This document shows, piece after piece, positions 33,464-43,853 of a DNA stretch of 64,000 bases. The notes under the pieces are model-generated. The model worked only from the letters and a program-made list of their open reading frames with translations. It was not told where the DNA came from and ran no database searches. A program made the position numbers and the translations under genes. Origin of the DNA: Chlorella sp. KRBP (lineage: Eukaryota; Chlorophyta; Trebouxiophyceae; Chlorellales; Chlorellaceae); NCBI GenBank assembly GCA_004335735.1, contig QAXK01000446.1:1-64000 (forward strand). Direction: 5' to 3'. Position 1 is the first letter of the stretch; each line of letters begins with the position of its first letter.

Positions 33464-33778
33464 ATGAGCAGCGTGCACCATGCCTCGCGCATGTCCGATG
33501 CCCACGGCGCTGGGCTCTTCGACGGCCCGTATGGCACGCTCGTCAAGATTCTGGTCGGTGAGCACGGACCCGTGGTGCACCCCTGGGTTGGTGGTGCAGG
33601 GGGAGATCGATCTGGGGCGCACCTCCGAAAGGCAGGTGGACAGCAGCAGCTCTAACATGTCGCTGCACATGTCGCTGTGGTGCGTGCAGCGGTGCACCTG
33701 ATTGCCTTTGTGGCTTGGCTGGCCCTGACTCTGCTGGGCGACCGCGTGTCGGCGAAGCCGGACGACAAGCGCGACTGA
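33464..33778 (+). CDS. 60-residue single-pass membrane microprotein
   Basis: Too short to show as a long open frame. Exon 1 is 33464-33557 (MSSVHHASRMSDAHGAG, then LFDGPYGTLVKILV), ending in a GTGAGC donor at phase 1. Exon 2 is 33690-33778, after a GCAG acceptor, reading VHLIAFVAWLALTLLGD and ending KPDDKRD. The two join cleanly to 60 residues with one strong membrane helix near residues 27-47 and a charged tail. I do not recognise the family. An alternative is read-through of exon 1, which continues open but gives an unstructured tail. The next gene starts only 95 bases downstream on the same strand with no TGTAA between, so the two may share a transcript. Confidence 0.55.
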
Positions 33779-33873
33779 GCAGCAGCGGCAACAGCTAGAG
33801 TCTCACATAACTTAGTAGCAGCGGAGCACAGGACAAGGAGGTGCGGCACTGCCGGCTGGACGTGGCGTTGCAC

Positions 33874-34566
33874 ATGGCCCTCCGCTGCGGACGGTGCCGC
33901 GCAGTGGCAATGCTGCTGCTGCTGCTGCAGCTGGCGATGAGCACAGCATGGGTGACACCAGTGCACGCAGCAGGCCCCACGGCGTCAGCGAGCACCATCC
34001 GTGCCGGCGGCCAGGCGCCCGTGAATGGCGCAAGCACCCGCAGCAGCAGCACTGGCGGCAACGGTGCACCTGCAGGCACAGCGCAACGCACGCGGATAGC
34101 TGCTTCACCCACGGCTGGTGCAGCCGCTGGTGCAGGGCGCCCTACCGCGGCCGGTGTGCAGGCACCGACTGACACCCGGCCGCGCCACGCCACCAAGCGG
34201 AGGGTGGTGCTGCACGAAGATCACGGGCACCAGCACCTGCCCCACCACCACTCCCCTTATGAAATGGAGCTGGGCCTGGTGCTGGTGCTGGTGGCGGTGC
34301 ACGTCTTGGCACTTTGCTTCTGGCTGTGGCTTCTCACTCGGGACGGGGCCAGGGGCAAGAAGGGCAAGGGCGCCGCCAAGACGCTCTGGAGCGCCTCCCG
34401 GGAGGGGCAGGCGGGGGCCTCTCCAGGCCGCCACCGCACAGGCGCCTCGTCGTCGGGTGGCGGCAACGCGTCGTCGTCCCACGGGGCTTGGCGCACGCCG
34501 GCAGAGATCCTGGCATCGTGGAACAACAGCAAGGCGAGAGAGAAGCAGCGCCTGGGCAAGGTCTGA
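33874..34566 (+). CDS. Small membrane protein with signal peptide and C-terminal helix
   Basis: Single-exon frame of 230 residues from ATG 33874; the frame is open upstream through a GTG, but this ATG heads a clean signal peptide (RAVAMLLLLLQLAMSTAWV). A low-complexity Ala/Gly/Thr/Ser-rich stretch follows, then a His-rich patch (HEDHGHQHLPHHH), a membrane helix (LGLVLVLVAVHVLALCFWLW), and a basic Ser/Gly-rich cytosolic tail ending RTPAEILASWNNSKAREKQ RLGKV. Type I membrane topology is likely. The His patch could bind metal, but that is inference. I do not recognise the family. A TGTAA lies at 34702, about 135 bases after the stop. Confidence 0.65.
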   Translation: MALRCGRCRAVAMLLLLLQLAMSTAWVTPVHAAGPTASASTIRAGGQAPVNGASTRSSSTGGNGAPAGTAQRTRIAASPTAGAAAGAGRPTAAGVQAPTDTRPRHATKRRVVLHEDHGHQHLPHHHSPYEMELGLVLVLVAVHVLALCFWLWLLTRDGARGKKGKGAAKTLWSASREGQAGASPGRHRTGASSSGGGNASSSHGAWRTPAEILASWNNSKAREKQRLGKV

Positions 34567-34701
34567 GCGCTTGCCGTACGCAGCGCTTGGGTATGACGTG
34601 CTGCTGAACCTGCGGCGCGCTTTTCATGACGACTCCATCCAATGGGAGGGCAATGGACCCTGTACTCTGTGCAGTGCCATCTTCATTTCGTTGCAAGGGA
34701 A

Positions 34702-34706
34702 TGTAA
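34702..34706 (+). terminator. Putative TGTAA polyadenylation signal
   Basis: TGTAA followed by an A run, 135 bases after the stop at 34566. It is the only such signal downstream of the two small plus-strand genes at 33464-34566. Confidence 0.6.
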
Positions 34707-34839
34707 AAAATCAAGGTTGAGGGAGCACCAGAGCACTCAATAGTGTTAGGAAAGGGAAGAGGTCAGCAGCGGCGGCGGCGCAGCCACACGCACGACGATT
34801 GTATCTGCCTAGGGTGCATACTGCACAGTACTACAGCGT

Positions 34840-36777
34840 TTAGCGCATGCTATGGAACTTGATGCTGCGCGCGCGGTGCAGGCCTGCGTGCACCGCCGCC
34901 TCCACGTCCCGCACCGCCACCTGCGCCACGTCCCGTGAGCAGTTGTGCCCGGGGCCCTGGAACACACCTGCGCTCCAACATCACACACGTTGCGCCACTT
35001 ACTAATAGCACACCCTTTGCAGCTCCAGTAGCCACTGCAAAGGCAGCCAAAGCACGCACCTGTGTGTACGAGCACAGACACCCATGGCGCGCCCGCAGCG
35101 TTGGCGCCCCGCACGTCTGCTGCCGGGTTGTCACCCACGGCGTAGATGGCGGAGAAGGGCAGGTGCGCGCCTGGCTGCTTGAGGTGTGTGGGGTCCACCA
35201 GGCCCAGCTCCACCGCCTGGGCGGTGAGCAGCCGCTCAGCCAGGCGGTACGGCTCAGGGTTGGGCTTGCCTGCGCCAGCAACGGCATGGGCAAGACAGGT
35301 GAATGGCGGGCTCGGTGCGCAAGGGATGAGGGCTGCACTGTAGACATGTAGTGGAGCAGCCATGTCTTGCCCAGTGACCCACCAAAGGTCTTGACGGGAA
35401 AATCCACCTCACTGATCCCGAGCGTCTCCTTATACAGGGAGATGAGGATGTGCTTGAACGCGCCCTGCAGCACGCGCACGTGCACGGCAGCAGCACGCCG
35501 CAACGGTCACAGGCGGGGCAGGTGCACGGACGTGAGACTGCACAGTGCAGTGTTTATAACACACCTGGCCGAAACGGTTGCGTGGGTGCTCATTGGCCCA
35601 CAGGAGGTCCTGATTGCTGAAGAAGAGCTCAACCGGCGCAGCGTCTGAATAGCACCACGAGTAGGCATTGCATTCCCTACCCGGGTGCCCAACACGGCAT
35701 GGATGTGTGGAGGAGCCTTGCATGAGGGACAGGAACAGGCGCGCACCGGCCGGTGCCTCCTTGCGCGTGGGCACGCCCTTGGTCGCCAGCACGTCTATGA
35801 TGAGCTGCAGGTCAGCGTACCTGCAGGGAGGCAAGGCAGGTGCATGGTGCGGTGGTGCTGCTATGCTGGGGCGTACGTGCAAGCCCAGGACTGTGGTGCA
35901 CCACCTCTTGTTCGCACTTGCGCTGCGTGCTCACGAGGCAAATGAGAGGGGCTGCGAGGGCCTCACCAGTTGGTTGGATCGGTCATGACCAGCACAGCGC
36001 GAATGGGCTTGTCCTCGCTGCCCAGCCCATGCAGGGGAAGGTGGGCGTGCGCGTGGTGGTGTCCGGGCAGGTGTGGCGCGCTGGGCGGTGTGACGGTGGT
36101 GGTGTGGGGTAAGAAGGGCGTGGCGGTGGGCCAGGCCGCTGCCAGCTGCTCCGTGCTGACTGCCCTGCAGATAAGCATCACGAGGGCAACCTCTGAGATT
36201 GAGTTCACCACCTGGCTACCTGCCTGCACCACGGCAGCACGCTGCCTGTGCCCACAATCGCCCTCCTCACTGTGTGAAGCCGTACGACCGGGCAATGTTG
36301 AGCACGTCTCCCATGCCAGAGATGAGCACCGGCTGGTCGCCCAGGCGCGGCACCAGGTCGCGCATCGGGCTGTGGCTCAGGACCACCTGCTGCTCGGAGA
36401 CGGGCACCTGGAGCCAGTTGCTGAGCTGCTCGGCCTTGCGGGCTTCACTGACGCCTCCGCCGTTGGTGAGGAACACCACGGGGTAGAGCCACCGGCCGCT
36501 CTGGCTCAGCTGCAGGTAGTGGAAGGCAGCAGACGGGTCTGAGCTGGTGCGGACGCTCACGCCGAAGCTTTGTGCAGAGCTGCAGGCGCACCCGTGCCAT
36601 GGCTGCCTTCGCCGCGGGAAGCACATGCTTGCCCCTGATGAGCACCCCGTCGATGTCGAAGACAAACGCTGGCACACCGTCCGGCGCGGCCGTGGCGTGC
36701 TCCGCGGTGTAGATTCCTGTTGCCAGGCCTCGCCGTGGTGCAGCATTGCTGAGCAGCGTGAGCCAGCGCCGCCTCAT
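34840..36777 (-). CDS. HAD-superfamily hydrolase, HDHD5/CECR5-like
   Basis: Seven exons join in phase to about 432 residues: 36592-36777, 36271-36509, 35967-36164, 35565-35820, 35383-35464, 35060-35269 and 34840-34967. The start MRRRWLTLLSNAAPRRGLAT looks mitochondrial. HAD motif I is FVFDIDGVLIRG, motif II VVFLTNGGG, followed by VVLSHSPMRDLVPRL as in HDHD5. Then come LFFSNQDLLWANEHPRNRFG, motif III lysine in GKPNPEPYRLAERLL, and motif IV AIYAVGDNPAADVRGANAAG. All key aspartates are present, so it should be a working phosphatase-type enzyme; the substrate is unknown. An insert of about 25 residues with three cysteines (GSSTHPCRVGHPGRECNAYS) precedes the SNQDLLW motif; exon phase is consistent with it being coding. 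The start codon faces the Deg protease gene 165 bases away. Confidence 0.9.
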
Positions 36778-36942
36778 GCTGCTGCTCTGTGCTCTTGAGG
36801 ACCCTCGACTGCGCCTCGTGACGGGCGGCGGTTTGCGTCTGCATTCCCAACCGCATTGCAGAAACCCACACCACCACTAAATAGCAATAGTAGTAGTGAG
36901 ATACATAGAGATACAAGGAGGAAGGCGGCGACTCCGCCGGTG
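36778..36942. promoter_or_regulatory. Divergent promoter between HAD hydrolase and Deg protease
   Basis: 165 bases between two start codons pointing outward. An AT-richer patch (CACTAAATAGCAATAG) stands out from the GC-rich surroundings near 36875-36895 and may hold core promoter sequence. Confidence 0.45.
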
Positions 36943-39900
36943 ATGCTCGCGAGGACGCTGGTGCTGGCCCTCCTGCCGCGCTCACGCCCAGCTGCAGCGA
37001 CTGCACTCGCGATGATGACGAGGAGCATGCACTGCGCCGCTTGGGGGGCAAAGCCATCCGCGCACGGAGTGCTGCCGCTGCCGTCGGCCACCTTACCCTG
37101 CAGCCAGCAGCAGCGGATGGGCAGGCGCAACACGCTTCAACAGCAACTGCACCACCGGGCTACGTGCGTGGCCTCATACTCAACCACAGTGGCGGCGAGC
37201 ACCACCAACGGCGTGACCGCGCCCCTGCCTGCCACGCAGCCACCAGCGTCCGTGCAGCAGCAGCAGCCAGTGTTCCCAGCGGCGATGACAGGGGTCACGG
37301 TCCTGGGCCAGGCCTCCGCCCGGGTGTACTCATCCCGCATCCAGGGCAACCAGGACCTGCTGCAGCAGCTCTTGCAGGCGCCAGCCGAGTACGCGCACGG
37401 GCACGACATCCTGGACTCCATCGTCAAGGTCTACACGGTGCACAGCAGACCCAACAACTTCATGCCATGGCAGGTGCGCACCGCTGGGCACCGCTTCGGC
37501 GGGGAAACCATCATCCCCAGGTGCCGCACCAACGGTACACGCGGCTGCTTGCTGCTGGTGTGCACTGGTGTGGGACGCAGAACCACCCCAAGCGCGAGTC
37601 CACGGGCACTGGGTTCGTGGTGCATGACCGCCTGATCCTGACCAACGCGCACTGCATCGCTGACGCCACGTACGTGACGGTCAAGCGCCACGGCTCTGGC
37701 ACCAGGTGTGTGAAGGGGGCAGCACACGGGGCAGTCATGCAGAGCGCCTCGCAGGTGCTACATAGGTGTGCTGAGCGGCACCATGCAAGGCAGCTAGCAA
37801 GCAGGTGCAGGGCGTGGAGGGAGGCAAGCAACGCACGGACTGTGGGGGTGCGTGTGGTGGTTGCAGGTACCGTGCCTACGTGCAGGCGGTGGGTCATGAC
37901 TGCGACCTGGCCATGCTCAGCGTGGAGGATGAGGCGTTCTGGGCCAACCCCACAGTCATCAAGCCGCTGGCGCTGGGACCCCTGCCCGCCTTGCAGCAGG
38001 TGCGCCGGGGAGGGGCATGCAACAGCAGCTTGTGCACACTGGGGAGGTCGTGCATGGGGCCAGGGAGGCCAGCAACACTGGAGTGTGGTGGGCTGTGCTG
38101 CCGTACACGCAGAACGTTGTGGTGGTGGGCTATCCAACAGGCGGTGACAACACCAGGTGAGCTCCGCAGTGGTGGCAAGTGCAGGCTCGACTCTTGTGTG
38201 CTGCAGCTGCAGCTGTGCCTGCGCCGTGCGCTCACCTGCCTGGTTGTGGTGCTGGCACGCAGCGTGACGAGCGGCGTGGTGTCGCGCGTGGAGGTTGCGC
38301 AGTACGTGCACTCGGCCTCGCACCTCATGGCCATCCAGATTGACGCAGCCATCAACGCTGGCAACTCTGGTGAGGTGGCTTGCTGCTTTTTGGCTCTCTC
38401 CGCTGCTGCGTTAGTGTGCTGGTGCGGAGGACTCACAAGGGTCGTTGTGCTGCCCCGTGCACCCGTGTGAGTGCTGCAGGTGGGCCAGCGATGCAGGGCG
38501 ATGAGGTGGTGGGCGTGGCCTTCCAGAACCTACCCACCGCAGATAACATTGGCTACATCATCCCCACGCCCGTCGTCAACCACTTCCTGTCCGAGGTATG
38601 GTTGCGTTGGGTGTGGAGCCAGCACCTGTGCACGCGGGCAGCACCTGACCAGCAAGGCTGTTGGAATGTGCCGCGAGAGGAGGCAAGTGCACGTCCGGCA
38701 CACATCAGCGCGTTGTCAGTGTAGTCAGCACGTCCCGAAACGTGGGTGTTGCGTTGTGCTGTGCCCAGGTGGCGCGGTACGGTCAGTACCGTGGTTACTG
38801 CTCGCTGGGCGTCATGTGCCAGAGCCTGGAGAACCCTCACCTGCGCAAGGCCCTAGCCATGCCAAGCGGGACCACGGGCGTGCTCATCAACAGCGTGCAG
38901 CAGACCAGCACAGCGTCACAGGCGAGTGTGGACGCAGGCACGATGTCTTGCCTCCTGCAGCTGCTTGGTCTTCTGAGGGGGCGCTTCTGAGGAGGGAGGA
39001 AAAGCGAGCGACACGTGGTGTGTGTCCTCAGCGCATGGTGGTGCGGTGTTGCATCCACAGTCCATCAAGCGTGGTGTGTGTTTGGTGTGTTGATGCCCGC
39101 AGTTTGTCAAGCGTGGTGACGTGCTCCTGGAGTTCAACGGGGTGCCTATCGCCAGCGACGGCACGGTGCACCTGCGCCAGCGCGAGCGCATCTACTTTTC
39201 CTTCCTCATCACGCTGCTGCCCACCGGCGCCAAGGCACGCGTCAAGGTGAGCGATGCCACCCCCTCCTTAACGCTCAGGAGCTGCTGTGCCCTAGGGCCG
39301 GCCCATCGCCCCGTGCGGGGCACGGAATGAGAGCATGTGCCCGCCTGCCTGCGTATGTGTCAAGCTTTACATGGGGTGGCACTTTTGGCAAACGGATGAG
39401 CACGTTTGTGGCTGCGTGTGCTGTTGCTGTTGGTGCGCAGCTGTTGCGCCAGGGCCAGATGGTGGAGGAGGACCTGGTGGTGCAGCCCAACGACATGCTG
39501 GTGCCCGTGCACACGTACGACCGCCAGCCCATGTACTTTATCTACGCTGGTGAGCTGACCAGTTGGCACCGCATGGGTGCTGAACAGTGCTGCCCTAGTG
39601 TGCCAGGGCTCGCTTCACTCTTGCTGCCTCACACTGGCCAAGCTTCACACATGGTGCACACTGCCGATCAATGTCGGAATGTCACAGGCTTGGTCTTCAT
39701 CCCTCTCAACCAGCCGTACCTGATGGAGTACGGTGACGACTGGGTCAACACGTGCCCGCGGCGCCTGTACGACAAGGCCATGCACAACATCATGTCACAG
39801 CCAGGGCAGCAGATCGTCATCATGTCACAGGTACGGGCTCTGCCCTCATGATGGCTGGCATCACAGCAGTTCTGCACTGGCCGCTATGCAAACAGTTCCT

Positions 39901-40371
39901 CCCCTTCTGGTCCGCGGTGTGACAAATATCGGCGTGTGTGCATGCCGTCTGCCGGCCTGCAGGTGCTGGTGGACGACATCAACACCGGCTACCAGCAGCT
40001 GCAGAACCTGCAGGTGCTCGCCGTCAACGGGACAGAGGTGCTCAACCTGGCGCACCTCATGGAGCTGGTCACGCAGCCCTGCCCGGACGGATACGTGAGC
40101 AAACCGCTCTTCGCTGCACGTTGCCATCACTGGTGGATGTCAAGGGAGATCAGGGCTGTTCGCCATCGTTGGCTGTCCGATGCCATGTGCACGTGCAGGT
40201 GCGCTTTGAGCTGGAGGATCACCGGCTCATCGCCGTGGACGCGTCGCTCGCGGACATGGCGTCGCACCGCGTGGCGGAGCGCTACCGCATCCCCACGCTC
40301 TCGTCACTAGCAGCTGAACTGACACCTGTTGTGCCACCAATGCCAGCCTCGGTGCCAGCTGCCGCCCCATG
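36943..40371 (+). CDS. Deg/HtrA-type serine protease, organellar
   Basis: Multi-exon gene. Exon 1 (36943-37473) carries a long basic presequence (MLARTLVLALLPRSRPAAAT), probably mitochondrial, then HDILDSIVKVYTVHSRPNNF and MPWQ. Following exons include 37581-37705, 37867-37999, and later ones up to the stop at 40371. The catalytic triad is complete: His in ILTNAHCIAD, Asp in GHDCDLAMLSV, Ser in INAGNSGGPAMQGDE (this last motif is split by an intron). A PDZ-like part follows (GDVLLEFNGVPIASDGTVHL), then the plant Deg extension (DGYVRFELEDHRLIAVD near the end). The overall order resembles plant DEG10/DEG2/DEG9 rather than bacterial DegP. Presumed role: protein quality control in an organelle. 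VFL3 starts 169 bases downstream on the same strand. Confidence 0.9.
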
Positions 40372-40540
40372 AAGTGCAAAATTCAAACGGGCGCGGACCC
40401 TGCGAGAAGAGAGAGACCTCACTGGAGCCGCAGACTGACGCAATGGTGGTGTTGCAGCGCCTCCAGTGAGCACTCTTTCAGTGAGCCCGATGCCCGCTTG
40501 GACGGCAGCAGCGCCAGGAACGCGTCCAGACACGGCGGCA

Positions 40541-43500
40541 ATGGCTGACAACAGCAGCGGCGTGGCAGCGGACATCTCAGAGACAGTGAGGCCGCGCTCA
40601 ATTGCTCTGCAGGCTCTGAGAATGGGCCGCTGGGGGTGGTCAATGGCGAGCCAGGTGGACGCCCCGCACGCAGGTGGACGCTTCCTTCCACGGCACCGAG
40701 TACCTTCTCACGATATCGACGGTCAACGGCGACACCATGTGTGTCGAGGTGGAGCAGAAGAACGACGCGTCGCGCTGGAGGGGCGACTTCACCTCGCGTT
40801 GTGAGCTGAAATAAGTGGAGAGCAGCACCTAGCACTGGCAGCAGCGGTAGCATGCTGGTGGTGGTGCTGTGGCAGAGCTGGCGCCCATTGCGGTCATGCG
40901 TCGTCCGCGCATCGACGCCATGCTCCTCAACACGCAGACATTGAGGACATCACCTCCAAGACTGGCAACTTCAAGAAGTTTCACGTGTTCGTGCGCATGC
41001 TGCTGTCAGCCGTCAAGCAGGCCTCGGACAGCGTCTTTGTCGACCTCCTCACGTACCAGGACCTGGAAGTGCTCAAGCAGCGCAAGCAGCAGCAAGCCGG
41101 CACGCAGCAGCAGCAGCAAGCCAGCAGCAGGTCCCTGGCGCCCAACAACAAGCGCTACCTCATCCTCACCTACGCGGCCGAGTTTGACCGCGTGCACTAC
41201 CCGCTGCCGCTGCTGTTTGAGGACAACCCAGACCCGCAGCGCTTGCGCTCCGTCATTGCCTCCCTCCGCTCTGAGCTCAGCATGCTACAACAGCAGCAGC
41301 AGCAGCACCCGTCATCATCAGGCAGGCATGGGTCAGCGGGCGGGGATCCTTCGTCCAGCAGCGGCAGCGGCCAGGCGCCCGTGGAGATGCGCAGGTTGCG
41401 TGAGGAGAACTCAGCGTTGAGGCAGCAGCTGCGGTTGCTTGACCGGGCGGTGCGGCCTGACCAGGACGCGGGGGGAGGGGGGGCTGAGCAAGGGGGCAGG
41501 TCGGCGGCGGAGGTCAAGGAGATGGCCAAGGAGCTCAGGGCGGTGCGTAATAGGGCGGTGGAGGTGGTAGGGGGTGAAGGTGCTGGTGGTGGTGGTGGAA
41601 CAAGGGAGGAGGGGCAAGGTGTTGGTGAGGTGATGCAGGCAGCACGGAGACCTGCAGAGCGAAGCAGCGGACCGGCGAGCCCAGCGTGTGGGTGGTCTGC
41701 AGGCTGTTCAGCAAGGCCCACAGGACACGGCTTCTGTGAGCTGTCCGTCTTGTGCAGGTGCGCAAGGAGCGAGACTTGCTGCAGGCGCGTGTGGAGGCGG
41801 TGGAGGCGGAGTTGGAGCGGGAACGGGGGCTGCACCGGCGGGAGCTCAGGCGCAAGGCAAAGGAGAATCAGGAGGTGAGAGGAGGGGGTTGGGCCTTGCC
41901 AGCAGCTTGCAGCCTTGCCTTCCTGCAGCTGTGTGCTCTCGTGCCCATGGGGGCAACTGTGGTTAGGTACGCTCAGTGGGTTGAACTGGCTTGGACGTCT
42001 GTAGGCATGCCGTTGACGTGCGTGCGTGTATGCGTGCGCTGCAGGCGTACGATGAGTTGTCTCGTTCCCGTGAGGCGGTGCGCTCCCTCAAGGAGCAGGT
42101 CCGTCAGCTCATGGCGGAGCTGGAAGCCCTCAGGGCGGGCGGGCGCGCGTCGGGGGCCGACCGGCTGCGCAGCACCTACAGCGGCAGCGGCAGGGCGGGA
42201 GGCATACCAGACAGGAGCGGCGTGCGCAGCGCCAACAGCAGAGGGTGAGTGGCGCGTCCGGCAGCGAGCCTTAGCTGCCGCAGTGCACACAGCTGTGTGT
42301 GCGGCTGGGTTGGCTGAGGGCATCCCTGCCACCACTGGTGGCCATGTCGATGAACATCACCAAACACCAGCAACTGTGTGGTGGGTGCAGGCCCAGCCCC
42401 TCTGGTCGTGGCGGTCCTCCCCTGTACCACGACCCACGCACCTCGGCCCCGCGTGGAGCGGGCACCTCCAGCCGCGAGCGTGGCACGGCGGGTGGTGGTG
42501 GTGGTGGTGGTGGCGCGCGTGGCTACAGCGCCACCTCTTCTCCCTCGACCTCGCGCCCCACCAGTGCTCCCGTCACAGGCCGCGCGCCCTCGCCGCGCAC
42601 GGGCCAGCAGCGGTTCGACCCTACAGAGTACGTGGCGCGGCAGCGGAGGGAGATGGAGGAGCGGCGGTCGCTGCGGGGTGGGGGCGGCAGCAGCGCGGGC
42701 AGCTCCAGGGCGCCAACACCTCCGCGGTCGGTGGTGTCGTCGGGGCGGGCGTCACCGGCGGCGGGGCACAGCCGGCCTGCCAGTGCGGACCGGGGGAGGG
42801 GCGGGATGGAGCGGGGCCTGTCGCCTGCGGGCAGCCGGCACGGCAGCATGGATGGGGGGCGGGGGGGAGGGGCGGGGGGAGGAGGAGGGGCGGGGGCCAC
42901 CAGCCGGTCACGCGCAAGTGAGTGAAGTTGCTGTTGTGGGTCTTATAGGGGAGTGGACAGGAGTCGCTTGTTTGGGTTTGGTGGTGGTGTGAGCGTACTG
43001 TTTGCTTGGCCCCATATGCAGGTTCACCAAGTGCTGGTGGGGCAGGGCCTGGCTGGTCAAAGTTCCCTCCTGCACTCAACACGGCAGGGATACAACACCA
43101 AGGTGAGTCCTCACACACCCGTGCCGCTGTCCCATGTGGGCCTGCACCAGGTGCCTGGCTCATACGCGTATGTGTATGCTTTTCACTGAGCAGGGCGCAC
43201 TGGCGTGGGGCCAGGGAGCAGGCCGCAGTCGGCGGAGCGCGCCACGTCTCCCGGCCGGGCGCTGCAGGAAGTCAAGCGGAAGCTGAGCGAGTTCGTCACC
43301 ACCCGCCGCAGCAGCAACGGTGCGTTGCAGACCGTAGCTCTGGTGGTGCATGCTCAGGTGGACAGGTCTGCATCGGCACGCCAGTGACTGTGGGGACGCA
43401 CATGCGCTGCCTGCAGGTGAGGAGCTGTCGGCGACCAGCAGCCTGCAGGCGCTGCCGCGGCCCAGCTCTGCGGTGGCGGCGGTGGCAGCCACGGCCCCGC

Positions 43501-43640
43501 CTGCTGTCGATGGCGCCAAGGGCCAGCTGTTCAACGACGCCAGTGCCGAGATCGCAGACATCGACAACCGCCTGCACGCGCTGCAGAGCTTCTTGCGCAT
43601 GGCCAAGGCGTCAGCCCCTTCCAGCAGCGCCGCCACTTGA
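40541..43640 (+). CDS. VFL3: VFL3/CCDC61 basal-body protein
   Basis: Exons 40541-40585, 40674-40800 and 40938 onward join in phase. The N-terminal head domain reads FHGTEYLLTISTVNGD, then WRGDFTSRYIEDITSKTGNF, VFVDLLTYQDLEVLK and NKRYLILTYAAEFDRVHYPL. This closely follows CCDC61, a paralogue of the SAS-6/XRCC4 head fold. A coiled coil follows (VRKERDLLQARVEAVEAEL and AYDELSRSREAVRSLKEQV), then a basic Ser/Gly/Arg-rich tail with the conserved QRFDPTEYVARQRREMEER. The last exon ends in LFNDASAEIADIDNRLHALQ. In Chlamydomonas, VFL3 mutants have variable flagellar number, and the protein helps build fibres linking basal bodies. The first exon is a short inference; a 10-base duplication sits at its downstream acceptor. 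It marks the organism as flagellated. Confidence 0.9.
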
Positions 43641-43853
43641 ATGCAATGATGAGGCGCCTCTGCAAGCGAAGCTCGGCGGCACCCGCGACGTGTGCGATGA
43701 GTCGTACAAAAAACGGCTTCATGAGGGGGACAGGAGGCACCAGCTCTCAACGTACACACAATCGCTATCCACACACACTCGTTGCACGCACACACACACG
43801 CGCGAAGCCCCAGGTGCACACTCAGCTCTTCTCCCACGATCCCCAAGCGCGAG

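Noticed and set aside
33841..33873. GTG start upstream of the 230-residue membrane protein
   Set aside because: Non-ATG starts are rare in nuclear genes, and the ATG at 33874 directly heads a good signal peptide.
40649..40804. VFL3 start at ATGGCGAGCCAG
   Set aside because: Out of frame with the conserved head domain; splicing it in would need a 19-base intron.
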